This document shows positions 8,041 through 15,624 of a stretch of 16,256 bases of DNA, piece by piece. Position 1 is the first letter of the stretch; each line of letters starts with the position of its first letter. The DNA lies in contig JAZKFP010000097.1 in NCBI GenBank assembly GCA_040386355.1, positions 1 to 16,256 of the forward strand, written 5' to 3'. Origin of the DNA: JAZKFP01 sp040386355. Lineage in GTDB: Bacteria > Pseudomonadota > Gammaproteobacteria > Pseudomonadales > UBA6940. Made by a program: the position numbers and the translations under genes. The notes under the pieces are model-generated. The model was given only the letters and a program-made list of their open reading frames with translations, was not told the DNA's origin and did not search any database.

Positions 8041-10488
8041 TTAAGAAATTAAACAACCGGTCTCTTCTGATCTAGTTACTCTTTTTTCTAAAAATGAAAA
8101 CTTTTTGTCGGCTATAGTATGTCTAATGTCATGTTCTTCATTTTTTTGCTCAAGCTCTTGTGCAAGTACATTTGAACGCATGGTTAAATCTTGAATGGTA
8201 TTTTGATCTACCCGATGTTGTTGTTCCATTATTTCTAATCGTGCTCGCAACTGTTCAACAGTCTCTTTCTCGGCTTTGTTATCTTCTAAATGTGTCACTC
8301 GATTATCTAATTCATCGTGTGCGGTTAAAAGTAACTCCACGTCCAATGCAAGATCATTCATGCAAGTTTTTAAAGTACTTCGACTGAGTTTCAAACCATC
8401 TATATTTGCCGCGTGTCGAGAGACTTCCCCATAAATATGATTTAATTCTTCGGCTTGAATTAAAATCCTTTCTCGTATTGCATTGTCATTCTCTTGTTGC
8501 AACGCACTTTGATTTTGCGTTTGCATTGTTGTGGTGTGATTTAAGGATTGCTGTTGTTTATATTGCAGTGTTTGATTACCTACCGAAACACCGATGTTTG
8601 CATTTTTAGTTAACTCTTCCCACTGCTCTTCTAATGCACTTAATTGTTGCTGTGTTTTATTCGCTTGATATTGAATTTTCTCAGCTGCTTTTTTTGCTTC
8701 TTGAGCAATCTGTGTCGCAGAATGTGCTTTTTGCTCAAAGCTTTCGGCAACGGTTTGCGCAGTTTCAATTTTTTGTTGGAGCTCGGCTGCATTGATGGTT
8801 GGCGTATTAGTTTGTGAATTGCGGTTTGCTTCCTGTGCTTCCTGTGCTTCTTGCGCTTGTTGTACTTGCTGCGCTTGTTGTTCAGCGTTGGCTGCTTGCT
8901 GTTGAGCATTAACAGCTTGCTGGTGCGCTGCGTCAGCGGATTGCTGGGCTTTTAGTAATGCATCTTGGGCTGCTTGGGCTTCTTGTTGCAGAGCTTCAAG
9001 TTCTCTTCGCATTTCAGTATTTAACGTTTTGGTTTCTTGTAATTGATCACTGAATTTTTGCATTTGGATTGCAATATCCGCAGCAGGAACGGTTGTCTGC
9101 GAAACAGCAGTCAATTGAGTAATTACGCTAGATTGAGAAATTACGGTAGTTGTCGTTGATGTAGTCGTTTGAGGCACAACTGCACTTACATTTGTTGTAT
9201 CAATATCGAGCGCCTCTAAGAAAAACACGACTTTCTCAGATGTCCCTTTTTCTTTTAACTCGGTGTAGGATTTGTCTTGATTGATTTTCGAACTAATTAG
9301 TAGTTTTAATAATACTTTTTGAATCACTTGCAAATCATCTAATGCTTTTAAATGTTCTGGTGTATCAAGCCCTTCTACGGTCAGCTTGGTTAATTGATGT
9401 TTAATTGCAAAATTTTTCACTGCCTTTAAGGTTTGTTCAATTTGCTTTATACGTTTCGCACTCTCTCGAATTTTCTGTGTTGAGTTTTTTACACCTTCTT
9501 TCACAGAATTAAGAGCTCTATTTACGCTGTCACCAATACCAGTGTTAGTTGTTGAAACGTTTGATGGAGTATTGTGCAGACCAGATAGTTGCTCAGGCGT
9601 TGCGTGCAAACAAATCGCTTCAGCAAGCTTTTTTGCAAACCACACTTGCTCCATATTTGCGCCATTAAACGCTTCGTTAAACGCATTCATGCTATTTAAG
9701 ATGTGATTATCTCGACAACAAATATAGGCTGTTGAAAATGCGGTTGCTAATGCAGCTGCAGGAAAAGGCATCCCGGCTGCCATTTTTCCAAAATATTCAG
9801 GTAGATAAGAAAATAACGAATTCATTCCTTCAATATCGCCTGCCGCTGATGAATTAAACGGCACATCCCCTGAACCTAAGACCCGAGACACCTCATACAA
9901 GTTGACAAATGCTTGCGTAAAAGCATGATAGTATTTTTTCACTTCTTCGCTTTTACCTAACAGTGACGTTGGCAAATCTTCCACCAATAGTAGCGCTTGA
10001 TTAAATTCATTTTGATGCGCAAGCAGATGCTGGATACTCACAACCACTGCAGGAGTATTATAAAAATTATTAATAACAGCTTGAGATGCGGGATCAGAAA
10101 TATTGGCTGGCGCGTACTGCGCAATGATAAGTTGTGATGCTTGGGCCGGTAAGGATTGAATTATTTGTTGTTGAGCCCGAAGTTGCTCGGCTTGGTATTT
10201 TTTAAGTTCACTTTCAAGTAAGGCAATTGCTTTGTCAAACTCAGGCAAACGTCTAGAAATGCCTTGCATATGATGATGCATCATCATTTCAAGTTTATCC
10301 TCATCTAAGGTATGCAATGTTTTTTTAACATCTGCTCCAGCAGCTATTAAAACTTTTACTATTTCTTTTTTTTGTAAAAAAGCGGCATGGTAAAGCGGTG
10401 TTTCTCTCTTATTATTAAATTTGTCAATTTTTGCGCCTTTTTCAATCAGTGCTAACACTGTCGCAGTTTTCCCAACATGAGAGGCCAT
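8041..10488 (-). CDS. Ankyrin/coiled-coil effector-like protein, C-terminal piece with CaaX box
   Basis: This 815-codon stretch is the same frame as the piece at 10492-10977, separated only by TGA (10492-10494) and one TTT codon; together they would encode one protein of 978 positions. It opens in mid-ankyrin repeat (FMASHVGKTATVLALIEKGAKID), followed by another repeat (KRETPLYHAAFLQKKEIVKV) and an irregular copy. About 400 unrecognised, mostly helical residues follow, then a long Ala/Gln-rich coiled coil (roughly plus-strand 8800-9020, with repeated QEAQ and QQA units), and a second coiled coil near the end. The last four residues are CLIS, a classic eukaryotic CaaX prenylation signal, with Ser favouring farnesyltransferase. 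Known Legionella effectors such as AnkB use host prenylation this way, so membrane anchoring in a host cell is inferred. ATG 10488 has no Shine-Dalgarno, so independent translation of this piece is doubtful. Confidence 0.75.
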   Translation of the reverse strand: MASHVGKTATVLALIEKGAKIDKFNNKRETPLYHAAFLQKKEIVKVLIAAGADVKKTLHTLDEDKLEMMMHHHMQGISRRLPEFDKAIALLESELKKYQAEQLRAQQQIIQSLPAQASQLIIAQYAPANISDPASQAVINNFYNTPAVVVSIQHLLAHQNEFNQALLLVEDLPTSLLGKSEEVKKYYHAFTQAFVNLYEVSRVLGSGDVPFNSSAAGDIEGMNSLFSYLPEYFGKMAAGMPFPAAALATAFSTAYICCRDNHILNSMNAFNEAFNGANMEQVWFAKKLAEAICLHATPEQLSGLHNTPSNVSTTNTGIGDSVNRALNSVKEGVKNSTQKIRESAKRIKQIEQTLKAVKNFAIKHQLTKLTVEGLDTPEHLKALDDLQVIQKVLLKLLISSKINQDKSYTELKEKGTSEKVVFFLEALDIDTTNVSAVVPQTTTSTTTTVISQSSVITQLTAVSQTTVPAADIAIQMQKFSDQLQETKTLNTEMRRELEALQQEAQAAQDALLKAQQSADAAHQQAVNAQQQAANAEQQAQQVQQAQEAQEAQEANRNSQTNTPTINAAELQQKIETAQTVAESFEQKAHSATQIAQEAKKAAEKIQYQANKTQQQLSALEEQWEELTKNANIGVSVGNQTLQYKQQQSLNHTTTMQTQNQSALQQENDNAIRERILIQAEELNHIYGEVSRHAANIDGLKLSRSTLKTCMNDLALDVELLLTAHDELDNRVTHLEDNKAEKETVEQLRARLEIMEQQHRVDQNTIQDLTMRSNVLAQELEQKNEEHDIRHTIADKKFSFLEKRVTRSEETGCLIS

Positions 10489-10491
10489 AAA

Positions 10492-10977
10492 TCAAGGTGT
10501 TGCTCCATCTACATGAACTTGATCAATTTTTGCTTTTTTTTCAACCAATGCAACTACCGTATTAGTATGTCCTTCCGCAGCGGCAAGCAATAAAGGTGTT
10601 AGTCCATTCAACGTTGCATGATCAATATCTGCATGATTTTCAATCAGCACTAATACAATTTCGGAATGCCCATTCGCTGCGGCATGGCATAAAGCTGTTT
10701 CCCCATATTTACCAGTTGCATTAATATCAACTCGCCCTATTAGAGCTCGAATTTTTTGCAAATCACCTTTTTTCGCTGCAGCACGAAAGGATTTTTCATT
10801 TTGTACTTGAGATAGGTTGGATCTAATTTTAGTTAAATATTGACTAAATCCTGGAGCACGAACTGTAGAATAAGTTGATGTAGGAACCGGTGGTGGATTC
10901 ACAGCCTGAGACGTTTGACTGGATGAAGTGTGTGGTGAGATAGGTGATTGATTTAAAAAATTATTAACGGCTTTCAT
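10492..10977 (-). CDS. Ankyrin-repeat effector-like protein, N-terminal piece ending at in-frame TGA
   Basis: Encodes 161 residues. The first ~55 are Ser/Thr/Pro-rich and likely disordered (NPPPVPTSTYSTVRAP). Ankyrin repeats follow: a degenerate one at about 61-88, YGETALCHAAANGHSEIVLV at 91-110 with its tail, and LNGLTPLLLAAAEGHTNTVV at 123-142 with its tail. A fourth begins VDGATP and is cut by TGA exactly where the consensus requires Leu (TPL), and the same frame then continues for 816 more codons. The likely origin is a TTA-to-TGA change. Possible outcomes are a truncated ankyrin protein, readthrough, or a sequencing error. Ankyrin repeats mediate protein binding and are common in effectors of intracellular bacteria; no host partner can be read from the sequence. 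The ATG at 10975-10977 has only a weak GAGCAG-like site upstream. Confidence 0.75.
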   Translation of the reverse strand: MKAVNNFLNQSPISPHTSSSQTSQAVNPPPVPTSTYSTVRAPGFSQYLTKIRSNLSQVQNEKSFRAAAKKGDLQKIRALIGRVDINATGKYGETALCHAAANGHSEIVLVLIENHADIDHATLNGLTPLLLAAAEGHTNTVVALVEKKAKIDQVHVDGATP

Positions 10978-11157
10978 AATTCAACTGCTCATATATAAAT
11001 TAAGATTTCGCAATCTTGACTTATTCAAGCATACATTTGCAATGCTCATTGACAATAAACATTACATTTTAAATAGACAGACTATTTTTTGACAGAGCAA
11101 TCAATACAGCGGTTACATCAATTTTAAAAAAAGATTTATAAAATTTTTATAATAATC

Positions 11158-11797
11158 TGAGTTCGACGAAATAATCTTTAAAAAAGAAGGATTTCCTGGT
11201 TTGGGTTTCCGACCAAAAAATTACCAAACCACAATAAAGTGCTGTGATGATGCTACTGAAACTCTTCTGCGAGATCGATGATTTTTTGCCAACGATTTGA
11301 ACCTGAATTCCACAAACATCTTCTGACACTGGATTTAAAAGAATCTCGTAAAACCCGTTTATCGTTCGAGGAAATGTGTGCGCGCATTTATTCGGTATGA
11401 TTATTTAGTGATCGAGTGTATATAGCGAACGTAGATGAGAATTTCCGGGTGAAATGTTTTATGAAAGGTGTTTTGTGGGAAAGACCATGCGGGCGAATGA
11501 TTATTCGCCCCTACGGTATCCGTTAGAGATTGAGGTATTTTTAGGAAAGCGTTCATTATTTGTAGGGGCGAATAATCATTCGCCCGTGTTGAACGCTGGC
11601 TATTGCTTATTGAACATTTAAAAATGTGTTTTGGAAGTATCATCTGCGTTCGCTATATTTCCAAATCAAAAATACAATTACTTGAAGAAAAATACGGCGT
11701 TGATTTGATTACCATCCAGAGAAAAAATATGAAACCTCAATTAAATATTCGACACTCAGGTATTGTGTCTTTTAATAAACAATTTTCGTCGAACTCA
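11158..11797 (+). mobile_element. IS982-like insertion sequence remnant
   Basis: Perfect 14-bp inverted repeats, tgagttcgacgaaa (11158-11171) and its complement (11784-11797), bound about 640 bp that include pieces of an IS982-type transposase and a nested repeat element. Without the nested element only ~400 bp remain of what is normally about 1 kb, so most of the central transposase is deleted and the copy cannot move itself. The right inverted repeat contains the stop codon of the neighbouring phosphatase-like gene (TGA at 11795-11797, minus). Family assignment is by motif recognition only. Confidence 0.65.
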
Positions 11798-11813
11798 AGT
11801 TGTCTTTTGCTTT
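11247..11813 (+). pseudogene. Decayed IS982-family transposase, interrupted by a repeat element
   Basis: The N-terminal piece starts at ATG 11247: MMLLKLFCEIDDF, then a one-base frameshift in the T-run at 11282-11287, continuing as FCQRFEPEFHKHLL and TRLSFEEMCARIYS to a TGA at 11398-11400. IDDFC...F.P and the LS..E segment match the usual start of IS982 transposases. The C-terminal piece, right of the nested element, reads YISKSKIQLLEEKYGVDL followed by ITIQRKNMKPQ, resembling the conserved (D-GY)ISK...RKNMK block of the family. Just left of the nested element the same frame gives SDRVY, so it split the D-x-x-Y-I-S motif. The central region with the first catalytic Asp residues is missing, as is the end after RKNMK. 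The product is non-functional. Confidence 0.65.
11420..11658. mobile_element. Short inverted-repeat (MITE-like) element, copy 2
   Basis: Terminal inverted repeats at 11420-11437 and 11641-11658 (tatagcgaacg.agatg type) match at 17 of 18 positions. Internal arms at 11490-11514 and 11562-11586 are perfect 25-bp inverted repeats, and each can also fold on itself through gggcgaa/ttcgccc. The outer thirds match copy 1 at 7717-7979, while the 47-nt centre between the arms is unrelated. It sits inside the IS982-like transposase. Removing it while keeping one TATA restores the frame SDRVY-ISK, which suggests a TATA target duplication, although the termini themselves are TA-rich. There is no credible coding frame. 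Confidence 0.75.
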
Positions 11814-14516
11814 AAGCTTTCTAAAATTTTCATTAATGCCTTATGCGGAGGATGAGTTTGCAAGTTTGCAGAACCAGTTGATGCCAACGCAACAGTTGAC
11901 GCAATAGCTCTATATAATTCGTCATAGCCTCTCACAAAAACTTCGTGTTGTTCACCTAAGATACGCTTTACATTATAGGAACGTTGAACATTAAAACTTT
12001 TGATTTTGTCTAATTCTGAACCAACCTTTAAATCTTCCATGTGTGTTAAAGCCATAGCATGGACGCAGACCATAAAAGGTGTACGATCTTTTCCACTTTT
12101 GCACTGGAAATTTGGTATGGTACCGGTAAGTTTGCAATAGCCTGCGTACAAAATAAGTAGCTCTATTGCGGAATCCTCTCGATGTAAGATTCTTCCATTA
12201 ACACATCTTCCTGTGTGTTGAATGGACAACCAATCAAAAGCTTTCTTTTCTGCGCTGCTATAAAGATCAGCAAAATTTTCATTAACATTGTTTTTTATAC
12301 TTTCCCAATTAATATTTTCCAAAGTAGCAGGAAGCTTTAATTCGACTCTTCTGTCTTGACCTAATTCTTTAAGCGCACGGGTTAAATCACGTTCTGCATA
12401 TTGGTTATTAAGCTTAATTCTTGCCTTGTGCGCAGATTTATACAATAACCTTCCCGCTGATTTTAAAATTTTAAATTTCATTATTGGTTGAGCAATTGGA
12501 TCGGCTGAAACTTTAATATTAATAAAGTATGATTTGCCTAATCTAAATTCGTTACTCATAGATTTTTGAGATTTAAAAACACCAGAAGGGAAATTTCTTA
12601 TATGATTTCCAATATTTTTAATTGACGACATTCTGTTCTCATTTCCAAAGCCTCTCCTTGATGGAATTGTTTGAAGACTTAATAGTGTCATCGCAACTGA
12701 TTGGGCTTCACTCTGATTTTGACCTTGATTTAAGTCTCTAGGGTTATTATTACACATTGCTTCCGCATCATTGGCCTTGGCTTTTAGAAAATCCACATCC
12801 TGAGCCGTAACGATAGAATGATAAAAACTAAATTCACTATCTAAATGTAAACCTAAAAATCTATTTCTCGCCCCATGCAAAAATGTTATAGAATTTTTAA
12901 TATTATTTGTTGTTATATCTGTATCGCTTCCAACAGGTCCAGAATTTTTTGCAGAACGCCCAAATATATATTTTTCTTCAGATCCATCATTATTTTTAAT
13001 CGACATTTCCATACTGTACGCATTTGAAGCGTGCTTCCAAAACTCTTCAGAGCCATTTTTTTTATATTTATCTACTAAATTTGAAAAACATTTATCGGCA
13101 GGACGTTGAATAATTTCGAGAGTTTTTCCCTCACTTACATCCATTGAAAATTTTACAGTTGGACGAATAATAAAATTTCTTAATTGCTTACAAATGTATT
13201 GCTCATCTTTATCAGCTGATGGATTAGATAAAGCAGCGTTGGTTTGGCCGGTAGGTTTTTTATCATCCTGTTTAATACTTGATGTTTCGTATTTTCCTTC
13301 ATCACCATTTTCTTTAGAATTTAAATCTTCACGCATACTATCGATTGCGGTATGAATTAAAGAACAGCAGTCATGATCACTAAAATCTATTTTTTGATTA
13401 TCGGAATTTACAAAGCAGCCTTTGGTACCTTCTAAAAGTTTTTCATACGATTCTGCATAAAATTCTGAATAGCTTTCTTTATTTTCAATTATTTTTTCCA
13501 TTACGGAAATTACTTTCTTCGCATTCATATGCGGCAAATGTCCGACAATGCCATTTACGGTTTCTTTAAATAATTTGATACGAGAATCTGGTGGGATTAA
13601 ATTAAATGATGATGGAGAAGTTGGTAATGATTGCAAGGACGCTATTTCAAAAGAATCACCTTCTGAAATTGATGAAGNNNNNNNNNNNNNNNNNNNNNNN
13701 NNNNNNNNNNNNNNNNNNNNNNNNNNNNNNNNNNNNNNNNNNNNNNNNNNNNNNNNNNNNNNNNNNNNNNNNNNNNNGTGCAGGTGGTGCAGGTGGTGCA
13801 GGTGGTGCAGGTGGTGCAGGTGGTGCAGGTGGTGCAGGTGGAAATTGAAATGTAATAAATTTTTTATCACTAATTATATCTTTGCCTACATTACCTTGTA
13901 AGCATAATACAGACGCTAATTCACCTTCATTTGATGATTTAGGGACTAAATCTTGTGAGTCAACGCTAATTTGACCCATTGCAGAATGCAGGGTTTTAGG
14001 CGGTACACTATTAATCTCTCGAGGCTGAGCAATTGAATTTGCCGGCTCTAAAGATAGTTGCTCCAGCTGAACAGGAAAATCATCATCGTCTGCATGGGAT
14101 GATTGTGCTTGAACCGCAGGTTGAACTAGAGATGGAAAAGGTTTTGATAATTTAGGAAAAAAAACAGGACCATCTAAATACTGTGGTAATTTCTCTTGAG
14201 ATTCACGCGTCGATTTTTGTGCGTTAAAAGAATATGGAGTAGAAGATGTAGAAGTGAGTATAGAAACGGTCGCCACACTTAAGTTATTTAAATTAGCTTC
14301 ATTATTTACATTACGATTTGCATCGCGCATAGAGCCAAAACATTCGCAGAATCTATCCCAAACACTTGAGCTAAATTTTGTATCTTTTGTTTTACTTATT
14401 GGTGATGTCTTACCTGTTGGCACAGATCCATCATCAGCTGCTTGATCAGTGAAACAACAAAATAATAATTCATTAATATTCAACACATCACCTACTTCAA
14501 GTGTGATGTCTTCCAT
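11795..14516 (-). CDS. Phosphoinositide phosphatase-like effector with PPA repeat, spanning an assembly gap
   Basis: Two minus-strand frames flank the 100-N gap at 13678-13777 and are best read as one gene. The 5' part (14516 to the gap, 246 codons, start MEDITLEVGD) is Ser/Pro-rich and ends in a (Pro-Pro-Ala)n tract. The 3' part (from 13675, 626 codons) begins SSISEGDSFEIASLQ. About 102 residues before the C-terminus it carries QCKSGKDRT, a CX5R active site with Cys at 12101-12103 and Arg at 12083-12085. CKSGKDRT is the form found in IpgD, with near-identical motifs in SopB and mammalian INPP4 phosphatases, and the two Lys favour inositol-lipid phosphates. The predicted role is dephosphorylation of host phosphoinositides after secretion; the substrate position is unknown. 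Residue P follows the motif where IpgD has G. No signal peptide is seen. The frames align only if the true gap is a multiple of three. The stop lies in the IS inverted repeat. Shine-Dalgarno is poor at ATG 14516. Confidence 0.72.
13678..13777. other. Assembly gap of 100 N
   Basis: Exactly 100 undetermined bases, the conventional placeholder for a gap of unknown length. It abuts a 9-nt tandem repeat, which explains why assembly stopped here. The reading frames on either side differ by one base across 100 N, consistent with a real length divisible by three. Confidence 0.95.
13778..13841 (-). repeat. 9-nt tandem repeat encoding (Pro-Pro-Ala)n
   Basis: About seven copies of gcaggtggt (plus strand), read on the minus strand as CCA CCT GCA, that is PPA. 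The array runs directly into the assembly gap, so its copy number is a minimum. In the protein it forms a proline-rich linker between the Ser/Pro-rich N-terminus and the phosphatase region. Identical units favour length change by slippage, each step keeping the frame. Such tracts can bind SH3, WW, EVH1 or profilin domains; that role here is speculative. Confidence 0.9.
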
Positions 14517-14838
14517 GACATTTAAATTAGAACTTCAAACATCAGCCACATTAATTAATTTTATTTTTGGAGATTTTTGAAGAGCATGGGTTATAAGCTT
14601 TAAAATATTAGGTTGTTACTATTGGTATCAATTTATTTAATTTTTAATAGAGTTTGGGTGATAACAATAGCGTAGAAATTTTTAAAGCCCTTTGATTTCC
14701 CAACGATATAGTATTTTGAACCGATCAGTGGAATTCCAAGCAGTATATTTAGCAAAATTTAGGCCTAGAGAAATAAGCTCTGTATTGTTTTTCTAAAAAA
14801 GATTTCTAACTTCAAAATTTTCAAATATTAAAAACACA
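14517..14838. other. Gene-free AT-rich region upstream of the phosphatase-like gene
   Basis: No credible coding frame. It should contain the promoter of the minus-strand phosphatase-like gene. TTGATA on the minus strand (near 14622-14627) with TAATAT about 15 nt downstream is a possible but weak promoter. No repeat shared with the other elements was seen, nor a copy of the tRNA-Pro 3' end. Confidence 0.5.
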
Positions 14839-14862
14839 AAAGCCCGCATAAATACGGGCTTT
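14839..14862 (-). terminator. Terminator after tRNA-Pro
   Basis: aaagcccg (14839-14846) and cgggcttt (14855-14862) form an 8-bp stem with an 8-nt loop, followed on the minus strand by a T-rich stretch (tttgtgttttt). It starts 15 bp beyond the tRNA CCA end and probably ends the tRNA transcript. Confidence 0.8.
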
Positions 14863-14877
14863 AAAAATATATTTTTT

Positions 14878-14954
14878 TGGTCGGGACGGAAGGATTTGAA
14901 CCTTCGACCCCCACAACCCCATTGTGGTGCGCTACCAGGCTGCGCTACGCCCCG
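14878..14954 (-). tRNA. tRNA-Pro, anticodon GGG
   Basis: A 77-nt tRNA read on the minus strand, starting CGGGGCG and ending CGTCCCG, discriminator A, then encoded CCA. The acceptor stem has seven pairs including one G-T. The D arm contains AGCGCAGCCTGGTAGCGC, the anticodon arm is CCACA-ATGGGGT-TGTGG with anticodon GGG after T33 (reads CCC/CCU), and the T arm contains GGTTCAAATCC. It lies 52 bp after the ihfA stop, an arrangement also seen in other gammaproteobacteria, and may be transcribed with ihfA or separately. The short reading frames across it are spurious. Confidence 0.96.
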
Positions 14955-15006
14955 ATCAAGAGGCGCAAGTGTAATCAACTGGTCTCTATTTGTCGACGAG
15001 AAATAA

Positions 15007-15315
15007 TTAACAAGGCGACGGTGGTTGAGTTACTGTGTCGGTTAAATCACGCAATCGCTGACCAGGTTTAAACGTTACCACCCGACGTTCTGTGATACTG
15101 GTTTCTTGGCCGGTTTTTGGATTACGACCAGGACGTGCGCTTTTATCTCGCAGCTTAAAATTTCCAAAACCGGATAATTTTACCGAATGTCCTGTCTCGA
15201 GTGAAATTCGAATTTCTTCAAAAAAAGCATCGACAAAATTTTTTGCGTCAACTTTGTTTATTCCCATATCTTCAATCAAAGATTCAATTAATTGTGCTTT
15301 TGTAAGTGTTGCCAT
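15007..15315 (-). CDS. ihfA: Integration host factor subunit alpha
   Basis: The 102-residue alpha subunit of IHF, which with IhfB binds specific DNA sites and bends them sharply, serving in transcription, recombination and replication. The sequence has the typical N-terminal helices (TKAQLIESLIEDMGINKVDA), VKLSGFGNF at 45-53, and the DNA-arm segment RPGRNPKTG at 61-69, with the intercalating Pro at 66, then RRVVTFKPGQ. Length matches the family. The start at 15315 is chosen because the family begins MA.LTKA and AAGGATGA precedes it at good spacing; the open frame continues 42 codons upstream but that extension is unlike IHF. It follows pheT in the same orientation, as is usual, but after an unusually long 309-bp spacer. 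Alpha rather than beta or HU is supported by both motif and context. Confidence 0.95.
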   Translation of the reverse strand: MATLTKAQLIESLIEDMGINKVDAKNFVDAFFEEIRISLETGHSVKLSGFGNFKLRDKSARPGRNPKTGQETSITERRVVTFKPGQRLRDLTDTVTQPPSPC

Positions 15316-15624
15316 GGAGTCATCCTTTTCATCCACCGCTGTACCGCCCGAAAATGGTTTTCCGGCAAAATGCCATTTGCAAGACATTGCACCTATTGGG
15401 AAATCATTCTGCGAGTGGTATTTCCAACATACTATCGTCATTCGTGTTCATAATTATTTTTTTCACGAAAATACGCTGGATACCAACTCCACTCATTTAT
15501 TTTTCCATGAAAATCTAAGTTGCTCGGCACACTAAATAAGCAGTCAAACATGCACTTAATATGGAGAATAAATGTATAGAATCGTTTTTATTAAAATTAT
15601 GAATCTTGCAATATCAATTACGAA
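15316..15624. other. 309-bp spacer between pheT and ihfA
   Basis: These genes are usually only a few bases to tens of bases apart. The spacer has no credible gene; its only sizeable frames are the upstream extension of ihfA and opposing shadows. The pheT side is very AT-rich. TTGATA-like and TTGACT-like sequences on the minus strand could belong to a separate ihfA promoter, but no good -10 partner was found. No clear terminator or repeat was recognised. Confidence 0.5.

Noticed and set aside
8160..8909. Short frames on both strands within the ankyrin coiled-coil region
   Set aside because: Shadows of a long, compositionally biased Ala/Gln-rich coding frame.
4654..10494. Genetic code change with TGA as a sense codon
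   Set aside because: TGA ends the phosphatase-like gene, one interruption is at a Leu position rather than Trp, and core genes here show no internal TGA.
11401..11643. 80-codon minus-strand frame in the repeat element
   Set aside because: It is a reading through the inverted arms of a MITE-like element, with no start signal or family resemblance.
13548..13901. Plus-strand frames with Cys-Arg-Trp or Ala-Gly-Gly repeats and the minus-strand His-Leu-His repeat across the gap
   Set aside because: They are other-frame readings of the 9-nt PPA repeat joined through N bases; flanking sequence supports only the minus-strand PPA frame.
14793..14978. Minus-strand frame across the tRNA (start MITLAPLDRGVAQPGSAPQW)
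   Set aside because: A typical spurious translation of a tRNA-Pro gene.
15316..15441. 42-codon N-terminal extension of IhfA
   Set aside because: IhfA proteins start at MA.LTKA, and an AAGGATGA site directly precedes that ATG.
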